This document shows, piece by piece, positions 1 through 12,600 of a stretch of DNA of 64,000 nucleotides. Numbering within the stretch: the first letter of the stretch is position 1; every line of letters starts with the position of its first letter. The DNA is from Synanceia verrucosa (taxonomy: Eukaryota; Chordata; Actinopteri; Perciformes; Synanceiidae). The notes beneath the pieces are model-generated. The model did not search any database, was not told where the DNA came from, and worked only from the letters and a program-made list of their open reading frames with translations. The stretch lies in contig CM056556.1 of the NCBI GenBank assembly GCA_029721515.1, positions 12,792,098-12,856,097 of the forward strand, in the 5' to 3' direction. The translations under genes were made by a program, and so were the position numbers.

Positions 1-701
1 CTGAGGTTAACCCTCATGACTTTTCTCATAGTTGTGGGGAGGCCTTGGTAATGAGATGCATCCTTTCTTAGACCTCACATCCTGGCCACTTTGCCCAGGA
101 TGTGGAGCTTATATCAATATCAGAGAACAGTAGCACTTCAGGGTTTTTTTTTATGGCTGAACCAGCATCTCTTAAACCCAAGCACTTGTATTGATCCACC
201 TCCCATCTCTCTCCTCTCTCTTTCATCCCCCACTGTTTCCTTGTTTGAAACAATATAGCCTGCCTGTTGTTATTGATTCCAGAAGATTGTGCCCTGATAA
301 GTGCTCCTTTGAGTCTGGTGTTATATTAAGCAATTGTTCCAACAGCAGATGACAGGGCTGGGGAGTTTTGGCTGGCTCTAATAGGCCTGGTATTATCTGT
401 GTGTTAATTGATTGGGCAGCATAAGAAGGGAGGAATTTGCTGCACTGAGAATTCGAGGCTAAGCAGCTGATAATAAACACTAACTGGGAACATTCACTTA
501 GGTAATATGACAAAAGAGTTGTGGCCCAAATGGCTTAATGTAGTCCTTTCATACTACTAATATGCCTTACCACTTGATAGTCATGAAAGCACAAGATTAC
601 AACAAGTATTACTGTCAATAGTCATGTAAGCCCTGCAAATCTGTTTATTAGCCTGTTCTTAAAGGAGCGTGTCATGTTAATAGCAGAATTCACATAAATA
701 A
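1..701. other. Gene-free unique sequence
   Basis: No credible ORF, RNA gene or repeat was recognised. It is part of the 5' flank of tle3. Confidence 0.4.
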
Positions 702-1213
702 GGCTACGTTTAGACTGCAGCCTGAAGTGACCCAAATAAGATTCGCCCATATGCGACCTGTATCTTATCTTTTAATTACAGTCTGAATGACAGAGACCCG
801 ATTTTTTCAAATGCCCCACTTGAATGTGGTCCTAAAACCAATACATATCCAATCTTTTGACATGTGACTTCAGTTTGAACGGTCAGATCACATTCATCCG
901 ACCTACACGTCATCAAGCTATAAGTGTCAATATTCTGCACTGAAGTAGGCGGAGGGGTCTAATCAGAACTGGGCAGTTTACTCTCCACCGCTAGCGTCCA
1001 TGTTTACTTCTGTAAACACTGAGCATGCTCACTGCATATGACGTCTTCATGTCCTCCAATGCGCATGCGGGACACTTTTGGGGCATTTAAAGTTCACATT
1101 GGAGATCACATACAAGTCGCATTTAATTGGAAATTTTAATGACCTCGCAAAAGAAAACAGATTTCACAAAAAAATCTGAATTGAGCATTAAGCCCTGCAG
1201 TCTGAACATAGCC
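702..1213. mobile_element. hAT-like non-autonomous DNA transposon, 512 bp
   Basis: The 19-bp ends are inverted repeats: GGCTACGTTTAGACTGCAG at 702-720 and its complement (two mismatches) at 1195-1213. There is no coding capacity. No clear 8-bp target duplication is visible, so the copy is old or the ends are slightly misplaced. The hAT assignment is from memory of similar fish elements. Confidence 0.65.
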
Positions 1214-2836
1214 TAAGTTTTCCTTAGTGAATAATCACCGGAAATAAAAATCATTTTCATCAGCTTAGAATGAGCCCTTCATGTCTACACAGGGAGCTTG
1301 CCCTCTTCTCATAGTCTGCCATGTTGCTCTGCCATGTTTCTAAGTAGCACAGGACCAAATCTGACCCATCCAACAGCCAATTAGCACGCTGTTACTGTTC
1401 CCTTTAAGGCAGATCCATTCATGCACTGAATTTTGCCGGCATTAGTAAGGCCTTACTTTATCTGTTTGGCCATGCAGAGTGTCTGAGCTGCACAGTCAGT
1501 AGCCACATTGTCAGCAGTAAGAGGGCAGTATTGCATGGAGGGCTGTTTTATGGAAGCCACCCGAAGTAAATGCTCCATTCATCCTGTCTGTCTGCACTGG
1601 CCTCCATCTCTTCCTCTGTCACACGCATGATTAAGGCCAGCTTGAAGCATTTATCACAGGGCCAGAACACTGGGAGGGGTAGAGTTCAAGCTAAAGGAAA
1701 AGGAGCCCTGCTCATTTTTGTTTTTTCAAACATCCAAACATCTCTCACTTCTCTGACTTGTCAGTAAAATGTCAGCCCTCCCCAGTTCTCCTGTCAGAGC
1801 TGTTGCACTACGATTCTGCTCCATGTCTGTGGAAGCAATACCATTATTTTGACAACATTAATGCATGGTGCATCTAATTCCATTAGCAATGAGTGGCCAT
1901 CAGTTGTTTTCAGTGAACTCATTGTGTGTTTTTTTTATATCGGTCAAGTGAATCTCATTAGATTTCCAATAACAGCATGTTCTGCTGCGGTTGCATCTCA
2001 GTGAAGAGGTAATTTGCTAATGGCTTGGCCCTTATTAGAAAGCAATTATTATTAATTACCAGTGGAACATACAAGAGCTGATTTAGTCCTTAAAGCCCAC
2101 AGTTTTTCTGCCAGTGTGGCCGGTGTGTGTGTCCATGCTGTCTTTCTCAGAGATGATTGCCAGCCCCACACCATCGCCCTCACCTCCCTCTGGCCTGCTG
2201 CCAAGCAGCAACATTGTCATTATCAGGTTGCCAGAGGGTTGGGTAAATGTCATTATTGTAGCTTGTGGATTCCTCCGGGGAATCAGCAGCTACCCGATTA
2301 ATTTCTCTAACAGCCCGGGAAATATTTGTTGCATCACCAGCCCGGTTCACGGCAAACATCTATCGCCGCTCTGCAATTAACGCCATAGATCATTTACATA
2401 GTCACAGAGCTCATTTTCATAATGTTCCCTTTATTATCAGAGGAAGAAATTAACCCAGGAATTTATTTACACACCCACTGCAAATGGTAACAGTGTGCTA
2501 ATTGGCTGTTAGATGATTAATAAGCTTATAGCACATGCTAATGAATGGTGCATTCACTGTTTCAGAGGTGCTCCAGCATTGTGCTTGTGTTTTGGCAGCT
2601 TAATTAGACAGATAATTATGTACTTGTTGCTTTCGCTTGCAAGCAAATACCATCAAACATTAAGAAAGATTAAACTGGCTCACATCGCTACGAGCTTGTG
2701 TTGGCTCTCTTTAAGTTCTGTTTTGTTATGAATGGCCATGTTACAACAAGGCTCTGATTTGTTAGCGCCCAGTTATTTAAGTAACATTGTGTCACACTAT
2801 AGGCTACCATTGAAAAAACAGGTGTGGTTAAATGTA
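1214..2836. promoter_or_regulatory. Unique non-coding stretch, candidate conserved elements
   Basis: No gene was found. Parts of 1860-2660 are dense in TAAT/ATTA cores (for example TAATTTGCTAATGG and AATTATTATTAATTACC) with intervening complex sequence, the usual look of developmental enhancers. Conservation was not tested. Confidence 0.3.
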
Positions 2837-3251
2837 TTAACTCACTGAGTGCCAAAACCAAAAGTGCCTTGTGCCAGTGTTTTTGCCCGTTTTGAGTCAT
2901 ATTTCAAGACCCACAGAATATTTTGTACTATGACTCTGAAAACACAGAATAGTTCAAATGAAAGAAGAGACTCTCTATTTCATCATGAAATCATGGTTTG
3001 TTATTACCTTGTTCCAGTTTTGTTTTATCTGGAGGAGAGTAGAGGCCACTTCCACCATCTCTAATCTCTCTAAAATCTCTGATCTCGATCGTCTCCACTT
3101 CCTGCTTTAATCTCTGTGGCATATACCATCTCTTTATGTCCTGACTACAAATCCTAGAAGCCCCAATATTACTCACAGGTTGTGTGAGAGTTCCCTCTTG
3201 TGCCTGCTGCCAAAAAAACACTTTGACATATTTATTTATGGCACATATTAA
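2837..3251 (+). mobile_element. TTAA-flanked MITE, copy A (piggyBac-like)
   Basis: It begins TTAACTCACTGAGTGCC and ends TATGGCACATATTAA. Its interior (TTTCAAGACCCACAGAATAT, CAAATGAAAGAAGAGAC) recurs at 7250-7697, 9614-9885 and 38137-38275. TTAA at both ends fits piggyBac-type target sites. There is no transposase ORF. Confidence 0.6.
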
Positions 3252-4309
3252 ATCACGTACTAACATGTCAATGACGCTTAAAGAGTTTATCAACAGTACA
3301 TGATAAAGAAATCTGTGAATAACCAATCAATTAAATAGTTATTCTTCTCATTTCAGCATCATGTTTGAATGTTGAAAGAAGCTAAATAACTAAAAACATT
3401 TATGTTTATACCCCAATGGCCTCTGCAATTTGCCTTTTATCATTGTTCCACTTCCTGTTACATTTGACAGACTGAGTCCATTATTAAATGATGCCTCAGT
3501 TCTTTAGAGGGAACCGTGACTAAAGACTAAACACTATCTGATGACAAGGCTGAGTTTGTCTCAGGAGACTGTTTTCATTGACTGTATAATACTGTTGTGC
3601 AACCATGTTTAACATCTTGTTTGCTCACTGGTTGCAGGGGGAAGATGGAAAGAAAAGACCATTTTTTTGGTTTAAAGTTCTGTTTTGTCAAAACATAAAG
3701 CAGCACTTTGTAGATAATTACTGCAGTTTGCAACTTTCCTTACGTAAGACACCATTTGGAGCAGCTCGGTCTTAACAGAGAATTCACTTGGTAGTTTTGA
3801 TTTCCATCTGCTCTGTATAGAATAAAAGTCAGTGGTTGTCTGTGGCGGGGAATCCTCTGGGAAAGCTGGCTATGAATATTTGATGTAAATCCTCCTTTTT
3901 ATCACTGACACGGCTCAGAGCAGCAATCCTCATTGATCTGGTGTTATAATCACAGATTAAAAGAACTCTCCCCAAACAATTCCCTGATTAAAGCCCTGTT
4001 TATACGCTCTGCTCATGTCCAAGTGAGATTCACACGCAGGCATTGAAGAAAGCCCCCAAAGGAGGAGCAGAGCTGCGAACACACAGTCTTTAATGTGGCT
4101 CCCACTGGCTATTGTGAACATCAAGTGGGTCTGGGTCTGTTTCAACTCATTAGCTCCAAAACTTGGCCTGAATCTAACATGCTGTGCTTAGGCATTGAAT
4201 TTGCAGTGGGATGAGGAGAGACAACAGAAATAAAAAGAAAGAAGAAGAAACATTTTTCAGGATATTCAACAGATGTGTTTACTGCAAATCTGCATGTTGT
4301 CTTTAACAC
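3252..4309. other. Gene-free unique sequence
   Basis: No gene or recognisable repeat was seen. One stretch near 3790-4150 is less AT-rich but has only short ORFs. Confidence 0.35.
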
Positions 4310-5020
4310 TAAGGATGCATCGATCCACTTTTTTCACTTCCGATACCAACACTGATATCTGAGCTTTAGTATCGCCTGATACTGATCCAATACCGATACA
4401 GAAAAACAGAGTTGAATTACTTAACAAACTATGTCTCGTTGTCTGGAAAAGATTGAGATCATTCTTTTGTGTGAGACAACATCAGGCTTAAACATTTCCT
4501 TCCTATTTTTTTAAACAAATGATTTTTCATCCATTTCACATTACAAAGTAATACTTTAACGATGCTCTTTGGTGGGTTATTTGTTTGCCGAATTACAGGA
4601 GAAGCTTGGACAGATTCAGAAAAGATTGTTAATCTAATTTTGTCAGTATGTTTTGTTCATTAGTTAGTTAGTTGATTTTTTTGAATGGAGTTCTGCTTCA
4701 TGACCTGCCAGCACATTTCTGACAACACATTTCGGGCTGTTTGTCCAAGTAGAGTTACCTTCACGCACACCACTTGCTAATTGTGACAGCTCTATAAAAC
4801 TTACAAACTAACAAAAGTTCACTCGCTTCATTTTAAAAACAAATCTGAGACTCTGCGTGGCACGTCGCTAGTGCATGACGTCACTCACAGTGCACAGCCT
4901 AGAATAACACTGCATAGATCTGTCCCAAGGAGTTGGGCCCATAGTCACGATACCCAATCTGGAATGTTCTTCAATAATCAGTACCTGTACCGACACCAAT
5001 ACCAATATCAAGATGCCTGC
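4310..5020. mobile_element. Composite of two short DNA-transposon families
   Basis: The outer parts carry degenerate GATACCGATAC-type repeats (ATCGATCC... at 4318 and its inverted counterpart near 4975-5015), typical of a fish hAT-like MITE. The centre (about 4525-4790) matches another family also present at 47505-47840 and, inverted, at 56560-56790 (GAATTACAGGAGAAGCTTGG, GGAGTTCTGCTTCATGACC). It looks like a nested insertion. Confidence 0.5.
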
Positions 5021-7140
5021 ACGTCAGCTTCATTGTCACAGGCAATAGCCAATCATAAATTCATTTACAAGCTTACAAAAATTAGATGTTTTCCTGCATG
5101 CTACCTTTGTCTCCTTCACTCTGCAGAGATGGTTAAATGCCTAAACTGTAAGCCAATGGTATTTCAATGGACTCTTGGCTTTCCATCAAACCTCCATTTG
5201 TGGCCTTAAATGATTGGTGAATTTCATCTTAATTACGACAAAGACGAGCCAAGCCCAGAGTTCATTCTCATCTAGTTCCGTTTGCCAATTATGGACGTTG
5301 CTGCCAACATGGTGGCTTCCACCTCTCATTTCTCAAACCTGTGTTGTCCCTGGAGCAGAGGAGATTGGTGCGTGCCCCACGTCCTGTTGCTGTGCTCAAA
5401 ATGAAGCAGATGAAATTACTCTGTGTGCATGGAGGCGGTTTCGTCTAATATCAACTCAGAGCCTGCCCCACGCATACTAATCATATGGATATGTTCTTTC
5501 ATACGAACCAGCTCTCACCTTCATTAGAGTCTTAAAGGAAACATTTTTTTTCACACGATTGGTATTCCAGAGAAGTTTACCGAGAGACTTCCAAGACTGA
5601 TAACTGTGACAAAGCTCAACTCACTGGCTTCTCATTCACAGGTCTATCTGTGCTGAAGCATAAGCTCACTATATATATGAGAAATCAGGACAAAGAAGAA
5701 TATTTTGCTTGCATTCAGCTGCATTGAGAATGACTCATGTTTTCCCATATCAGATCAAATTCGCGCTCTTCATGCATTTGCTGAAGATAATCTGTTCCAG
5801 TGCTCAGAGTTATGATTATCCTGGTGGCAAGGACAGAAAGATAGAGAGGCTATAGCAGCCTCAAGTAATTAAATTAGGCCTGAATGGCTAATTGGATCAA
5901 TTTAGAAGGCAGACACTGTCAAGGATAAGAGTAATCATCTATGCAGTAGCAATCTTTTATTGCCCAGACACGTCTTGTAAAAAGACAAGGTGTGATCTCG
6001 AAGGTTAATGTAATTACTGTCCAATTCTCTCACTCACTGTGCACAATAATGCTAATTAATCTAAGATCTCTGGACTATAATGAAGCGTGACAAGCCAGGT
6101 AATGCTGATTATAGTATTTAGGACATGGCTGAATATTCTCTGCTATTTCTTCGTCCCTTCATCCCACTCATTTCTCACACTTTTGCAAGACTTTTGGCTT
6201 CAAATTGTACGATCCCCAGCAAAGTGAGTATATTTCCGCATGGCATTTTAGTATGATGGTGATGCATTTTTCCCCAATAAAGCAGTAATTTACATTTCAT
6301 CCAAGGCGGACGCTCCAGGCTCAGCGAGGTGTAAAGCAATGTAATGAGAGAGAGACTTGGCTTATGAGCAGAGCATTCATATTCATTAGCAGCAGGCATT
6401 AACATATGATGCCCGTGACAGATCTGTGATGCATGTTTTATGAATGTGGTTAATGGCACGCTGACAGCACGGCAGGCCATAAAGGACCAGAGCAATCCAC
6501 CAAATGAAAGCCACAGAGTAGTGGGACGATTATTGATTCTCCCTTGTGTCCTATTGATCTCTGACGTTTTCATCTGGCACAGAGCTGCTAATCTGCCGTG
6601 TATCAGAGAGACACCCACAGTGCAGCCCATTGACTCTGCTATCAATAGCCACAAAGCTGGATATCATTAAATCCTCATCACTTTGTTTCCCCCGGCCAGC
6701 CACCACAGACGACTGAGCACTCCGTGTGACCTCTGAATATCCACTGTCCACTGGCTTGTTTATGGCCCTGGCTTGTGGTGTGTGATATTTATTGCCTCTT
6801 TTTTTTAAAAGGCCAGTGTAACAGCTCTGCTGTATACAGAGCTGATATTGACCACTGCCTCGAAGTGTATGACTGGACATGGTTTTTATACCATCAAGTG
6901 AGCACATATAGCAGGTCACCCATCGTCAATAGAAAATACGTTCAAGCTTTGTCAGCAAACACAGGCTGCATCTTTCCATTTGACATCAGGGCAAATGTTA
7001 GAAATGCAGTACAAGTCTCTGGAGAAAGAGCCGCCATGTTCAAACTTTTTGACTCGCGGGCCACAATGTGTTCCGGTATATATGTTAGAGCGACACCACA
7101 TTAGCTCTAACAAGAGCTGTGTTTATGAAAACAATTTATC
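5021..7140. promoter_or_regulatory. Unique non-coding stretch, candidate conserved elements
   Basis: No gene was recognised. Stretches 5850-6130 and 6350-6680 contain repeated TAATTA/CTAATTGG cores and complex sequence that resembles vertebrate enhancers. The longer ORFs here show no recognisable domain. Confidence 0.3.
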
Positions 7141-7235
7141 TTCAAATTGAATGGAGTTCTGCCTCATGACTTGCTTTTATCTTCTTTAGTTGTTGTGCAT
7201 TTCGGGCAATTTGTCCTACACTGAACTCTGAATGC
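7141..7235 (+). mobile_element. Fragment of the GGAGTTCTGC repeat family
   Basis: GAATGGAGTTCTGCCTCATGAC and GCATTTCGGGCAATTTGTCC match the segments at 4677-4760 and 47698-47765. The fragment lies directly beside TTAA-MITE copy B. Confidence 0.5.
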
Positions 7236-7249
7236 AAAATATGTCCGTG

Positions 7250-7697
7250 TATGTCTTGAGTGCCATAAATGTATATATACACATCTTTCCTTTTTTCAGC
7301 AGCAGGGACAAAAGGGCACTCTCACACAGCCTGTGAGTAATATCGGGGCTTCTGGGATTTGTAGTCGGGACATAAAGAGACGGTACACGACTCAGAGATC
7401 AAAGCTGGAAGTGGAGACAATCATGATTAGAGAGCAAAGCAAACAGAATCTGGATTAAAAGATGACTTTGGCAATAACTGGCCTCTATGCTACCTCTGCT
7501 AAAACAAAAATAGAAAAAGATAAAAACAAACTTTTTTCATGATGAAATAGTCTCTTCTTTCATTTGAGCTATTCACTGTTCTCAGAGTCATAGTACAAAA
7601 TATTTTGTGCGTCATGAAAGATGACTCAAAATGGCCAAAAAAACGCTGGCACAAGGCACTTTAGTTTTTAAATAAGGGCGGGCAATCATTGAGTTAA
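7250..7697 (-). mobile_element. TTAA-flanked MITE, copy B, inverted
   Basis: Read on the minus strand it starts TTAACTCAATGATTGCC at 7697 and contains AAAGTGCCTTGTGCCAGCG and the same interior as copies A and C. It ends near CTTGAGTGCCATAAA at 7255, where the TTAA is lost. Confidence 0.6.
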
Positions 7698-8659
7698 CAT
7701 CATGCATGCTGCCATGGATTGCGTTATTGCGGCGGTAGACATAAATATAATATAACAAAATAATAAATAATAATATAATTTGGACATGTCTGGTAGGCCG
7801 GATTAAAAAGCCCAAAGGGCCGAAGTTTGTCCATGTCTGTTCTACAGAATCTGGGTACATGTAAAGGGCTACTTTACTGATTTTACATGTCAAGATACAT
7901 TTGATGATCACAGATGGTGAAAACAGTTGAATGATGTCTTTGACCTGGAGGTTGGGCACCAGTATGGTAAATGACAAATTTATGACAGGAATGCTGTGTG
8001 GAGTTTAAAAGGTATGGGTGTTTTCAGGTAGGAAGAAAGGTCAATACAAGATGCTGTCAAGTTTGTATTTGTTAGTATTGTGACAAATGTATACCTGTTT
8101 TTGGATCTTGACCTGTACCAGGGGCAAACAGGAAGACCATCTCTCCCTCTGCAGCTTTGATTTTGACCTTTTATCAAATTGATATTTCATAAGCCCTCCA
8201 ACCTCATGGAATTGACAGTATTTCTACAGCAGACCTTTAACACAACAAGCAACCTTTAAGTACCAGAGGTCAGAGCGATATGCTCGTCATTGTTTCCACA
8301 CTGCAGTTACCAGGGTGACGGTGGTTTCTAAAAGGAAACAGGAGAGAATCATCAGCTGGGCGATACCAATGAGAAATATATTTCGATGCTGACAATACAG
8401 CAGCAGAGGCCTCCCTCCCCCCAGAGAGGGGCAAGGACGGGTGATGTGGGGATCGATGGTGCTTAAGGTGTGGGGGTGACAAGGACAGGTGCAGGGGAGT
8501 GCCGTATCACGGTCCATTAGAGACGGAGACTCCTTGCTGAGAGCAGACAGCATGATAAACAGCTCCAGCTCTGATAATAGTGCGGCTGATCAATAGCCTG
8601 TCCGCCCGCCGTCCCGAAGGGATGCGCCAGAGCAGCAGTCATGACAGATGACCCCCAGG

Positions 8660-8661
<2 letters not shown>
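7698..8661. other. Gene-free unique sequence
   Basis: No gene was recognised. Part of 7735-7790 is AT-rich simple sequence. Confidence 0.35.

Positions 8662-8708
<47 letters not shown>
8662..8708. repeat. (GT)n microsatellite
   Basis: An uninterrupted GT run of 47 bp is followed by CGTGTGCGCGCG and a G-rich tract. Confidence 0.98.
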
Positions 8709-8713
<5 letters not shown>

Positions 8714-9312
8714 GCGCGCGGGGGAGGGTGGTGGTTTGGTCGAAAACTATCACTGAATCACATGGAGCATCACTTTGCCCTTTTGACCTCTATGCCTAAC
8801 CTTATCTTCATTGTGTAATAGAATCAACCAAGCATATCCAATTAGTAACTGCATGTCCTTCACTTAAGCGCTAATGGTTTATTCATAGTCGAACACAGGA
8901 GACATTTTCACATCCTCCCCTGTCATTCTCACTTTCTCCCAGCTGCCTCTGGGCTGCACTCCTCTGTGCTGCAGTGAAGTCATCCCAGTGAACCAATGGG
9001 AGGTTGTCGTTCTCCTCTAAATCCTTCAATGAGGCTGTAATTCTAATAACTGATTAAGCCTGTCATGTTTTAAGCAACAAGGTTTGACTGCTTGTCTTTT
9101 ATTATATTTTATTTGAGTTTTGGACTATTGTTGATAAAATATTTAATTGATCAAATAATTAATTTTAAGATGTGTTCAGGGGAATTGTTATGTTTTTTTT
9201 CTACTTTCTGACATTTTATAGAAAAAACATATCATCAAATTAATTGATGATGAAAAATGAAATGAAAAACATGACATGGTGAGACATTTGATTTGTAAAT
9301 GCTAATTTTTCC

Positions 9313-9540
9313 AGTGTTGGAAAGCATGTACTGTACTGAGGTACTTGTGGTTCACTTCATTTCCATTTGATGGAACTTTACACTTCTGCGTATTTTTTAC
9401 TCCACAGCATATTTGACAGTGAGATGAGATATTTTGATGTACTGACAGAGATTTAACAACTTAATAAGGTATAACGTAATTAAGATGAGCTCCACCTTCA
9501 CTGTACTTCAGTGTCATTTTGATTGCTTGACTTTGTGGTA
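9313..9540. mobile_element. Fish dispersed repeat of the 'GAGGTACTTGTACTTTAC' type
   Basis: CATGTACTGTACTGAGGTACTT, TTTTTTACTCCACAGCATAT and AGCTCCACCTTCAC in order match a very common teleost repeat that I recall as hAT-derived. Another end of the same kind is at 18010-18190. Confidence 0.5.
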
Positions 9541-9613
9541 TTGATTACACCTGAATTCTTCTTCTAATGCTTATTGGCTTTATACTTAGGTGCTCTATAT
9601 GATGTCCAATGCT

Positions 9614-9885
9614 TTAATTCTTTGAGTGCCAGCTGTTTTATAAAACAGAAAGTGCCATTTTTAGTCATATTTCAAGACCCACAGAATATTTTGTACTGTC
9701 TCTGAAAACACTGAATAGCTCAAATGAAAGAAGAGACACTCTATTTCATCATGAAACAAATTTAGTTTTTACCCTGCTCTTGTTTTATCAGCGGTAGAGT
9801 AGAGGCCACTCCCGCCAAAAAACTGGCACTCAAGCGTCGGATTTTAAATGACGTTGAAATACGTCAGTGGCACTCAAATAGTTAA
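9614..9885 (+). mobile_element. TTAA-flanked MITE, copy C, complete ends
   Basis: TTAATTCTTTGAGTGCCA at the left mirrors TGGCACTCAAATAGTTAA at the right, so both inverted ends and both TTAA flanks are kept. At 272 bp it is an internally deleted form of copies A and B. Confidence 0.75.
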
Positions 9886-10532
9886 TATAGCAGCAAATAT
9901 GTAACCGCTGTTTAAAGATCACTGTTGAGGGTCAATAGATAATCTCATAATTTCATGATAAGCAACTTTTTAAAAAATCACTCAAATTCATTCATACTGC
10001 CCAGTAAAAGTGATTTGGGCTGTAAACTTAAGTAGCCATCGTTTGAGGGTCCTCGCTGTGACTGTGATGGTGTATGAGGGATTGGTCCCACAATGCAACA
10101 ATGAGGGACTACAGAAAAAAAAGCATCAGACTGGAGCAGTGAGTGAACACCTTTGGCCTCTTGTAGATGAAATACAACTACTTAAATCACTGAAACAATT
10201 ATCTGAACCAAGATTTAACAGATAGGTAAGTGTCCTTGCAGGGGAATATAAAAAAAAACTCTCTGTTGCACAGAAACACATATCCTTTTTTTTTGCATAT
10301 CCTATATGCAGTATTTAAGTCCGAGTATGAATACATTAACTTTTGCTAGATTTTCAAGACTGCCTATTTAAAGTATTGTCACAATTACGAGAACCAAAGC
10401 TCATTAATAAAACTGCATAGTTTTGGATGAAAGCAAGGATTTGAAAGTAGAAAGAAGAGGAAGCAATAATGTTTCAGCAAGTGGTTGCAGCACTGCATCA
10501 GTAGGACGATGTGGAAAACAACATGAGCTGAG

Positions 10533-10535
<3 letters not shown>
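9886..10535. other. Gene-free unique sequence
   Basis: No gene or known repeat was recognised. Confidence 0.3.

Positions 10536-10587
<52 letters not shown>
10536..10587. repeat. (CA)n microsatellite
   Basis: An uninterrupted CA run of 52 bp. Open frames across it are low-complexity artefacts. Confidence 0.98.
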
Positions 10588-10590
<3 letters not shown>

Positions 10591-11689
10591 GTGTTGTCAC
10601 TCACTGAGTTGAGACCACATGTGTGCTCTGAAGTCCTTTCCTCTTAACGTGCCTGCGTTATCTCACAGCTACAGTTGTGGCTTCAATGGCGGTGAGACAT
10701 CCTGACTTGGAAAGTGAGACTCCATATCTTGAGCAACCCCACAAGCCATAAACCACAGGCAGCAGCTTCTGCAGCCCAGCTTGCTGTGACTTCAAACACT
10801 AACAAGCTGGAATAACATTTTGCTTGGGGTGGCTTCCCTCGACGGCTCCCAGCTGCTGGCAAGCTGATGGAAGGAAGACAAGATTTATTACAGGCCTTGT
10901 CGTATTTGGATAAAACCTAACCACATCGTATAGAAACTGTGGGATCAAAAAATGTGTCATTACTACTTTTTTTCTCTGTAGATCAGTATAAGATCCGGGG
11001 TGGAATCAATCCCTTGGAAAATCAATTTCCACGTCTGAGCTTGCGTCCTGCTGTCAGTGGTTCTTGATAGCTGTGTGTGGAATTAAATTGACATTTCAGG
11101 TTGCTTTAAAACTGCTTCAATTTAAATGATACTAAAAAAACAGAATGAAATACTTTATATAGTCGGCATAAAAAAAATGTAAAAATACACACTAGAGTGG
11201 AATCTTTACACTGCGAGAGAAACTTCCACCCTACATGGTTTCCACTCTTTCAGTTTGTTAAGACCTGTTTTGCACTGTGTCGTGCTATTTCATAACAGGA
11301 AGTGTGAGGTGATGATGAACTGCCAATCTGACCCAAAAACACCCTCTCTGTGGGACTACAGGAGTACAGCTGGGATGTCAAAGTGCAGATATGTGGGAGT
11401 GTGGATTTGAAAAATGTGTACGTGTTGGTCCCGGCTGAATCGCCCTCTTAGGAATGAAAGTTAAATACACAAAAAGGAACCTTGACTGAACAGGTCTGAA
11501 CAGATCGAGCCGTCACACTTCGCAGTGATACTTCGTACCTGTAAGACGAGGAAGTGAAGACACAAGTGAGCAATGCAGCTTCACCACAGAAAAACAAGAA
11601 GTGGGTTGAAACTCTGTGAGGAGCTTTTCAGTTACAAGAGCAGCTCGTGAGCTGTCATCACTGCTGTTGAAATGTTGAAAGGTCAAGTA
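10588..11689. other. Gene-free unique sequence
   Basis: No gene or known repeat was recognised. Confidence 0.3.
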
Positions 11690-11720
<31 letters not shown>

Positions 11721-11732
11721 CGTGTGTGTGTG
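11690..11732. repeat. (GT)n microsatellite, interrupted
   Basis: A GT run carries two GC interruptions (GTGCGTGCGTG). Confidence 0.96.
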
Positions 11733-12600
11733 CACTGTGTCTGCATACGGTAAAACATCAGCTCTGCTCGGTTGCAAACACTCCTGCAGAGCAAATCTAT
11801 CACAGATGCACCAACAGACAAGCGTCTCCAGGTGGGGAAATGATACAACACTGTAACCCTGCCTCCATATTCCCACATTGCTCTCTACACCTAATCTGTT
11901 TTACCTTCTCTCACCCCGACTTCAATGTGTAATTTAATATAGCTGTGGATCAAATTACAATAGAGGCTGTAGCTGCACACGCGTAGTTTAATACGACATG
12001 CTGACTTGTTTTGATTTTAATTGATTATAATTGGCCGGCTTGTTTAAAAAACTTGAGGAGTCGGTTGTTGCAGAATTCGTGCCGGTTATCCTCCTGAGGA
12101 ATGGAGATGAGAAGACGCTGGGACCACCCACCTCGACGTGACTAGAAGGCAGGCAGACTGTGGCCACAAAGCAGCGAGCCCTCTATCCAGATAACTTCTG
12201 CTTTCATGAACCACATGAGAAGGGTTTGCATCTGCAGAACATTTCAGATGGTGTTTGGACTTAGTGCAATGTACAATTTAAACATCAGAGAGCTGTGAAG
12301 AGGTGGAAATTTGGGGATTTGGGTCTATGTGATGGAAAGTCATGTGGTCGCACCAAACAGGATGAGTGAAGGGCTGTTATTTATCTGAGCTGGGAGGATT
12401 AAACAGGACACCTGTCTGTCTTCTGCCTGCTTGCACCACTGTACACTACCTTAACAGATGTGAAAGCCAAATTGTAGTGAATGAGCTTAGAGCTCATCAA
12501 TAGCACACAACCACACAGAGTGTGTTGGGGTGAATCATCTCCTGTATGTCTTTCAGACAGGCTAAATGAAGTTAAGAAATAGAAGTTAATCTTGGTGGGG
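11733..12600. other. Gene-free unique sequence
   Basis: No gene was recognised. Short ORFs only. Confidence 0.3.

Noticed and set aside
6175..6919. Overlapping ORFs of 76 to 159 codons on both strands
   Set aside because: They overlap each other in several frames, none resembles a known family, and the sequence looks like non-coding conserved DNA.
8517..8753. Open frames across (GT)n/(CA)n tracts here and at 10385-10647, 11513-11932 and 15679-15915
   Set aside because: They consist of dipeptide repeats (HTHT, VCVC) from microsatellites and have no conserved flanking protein sequence.
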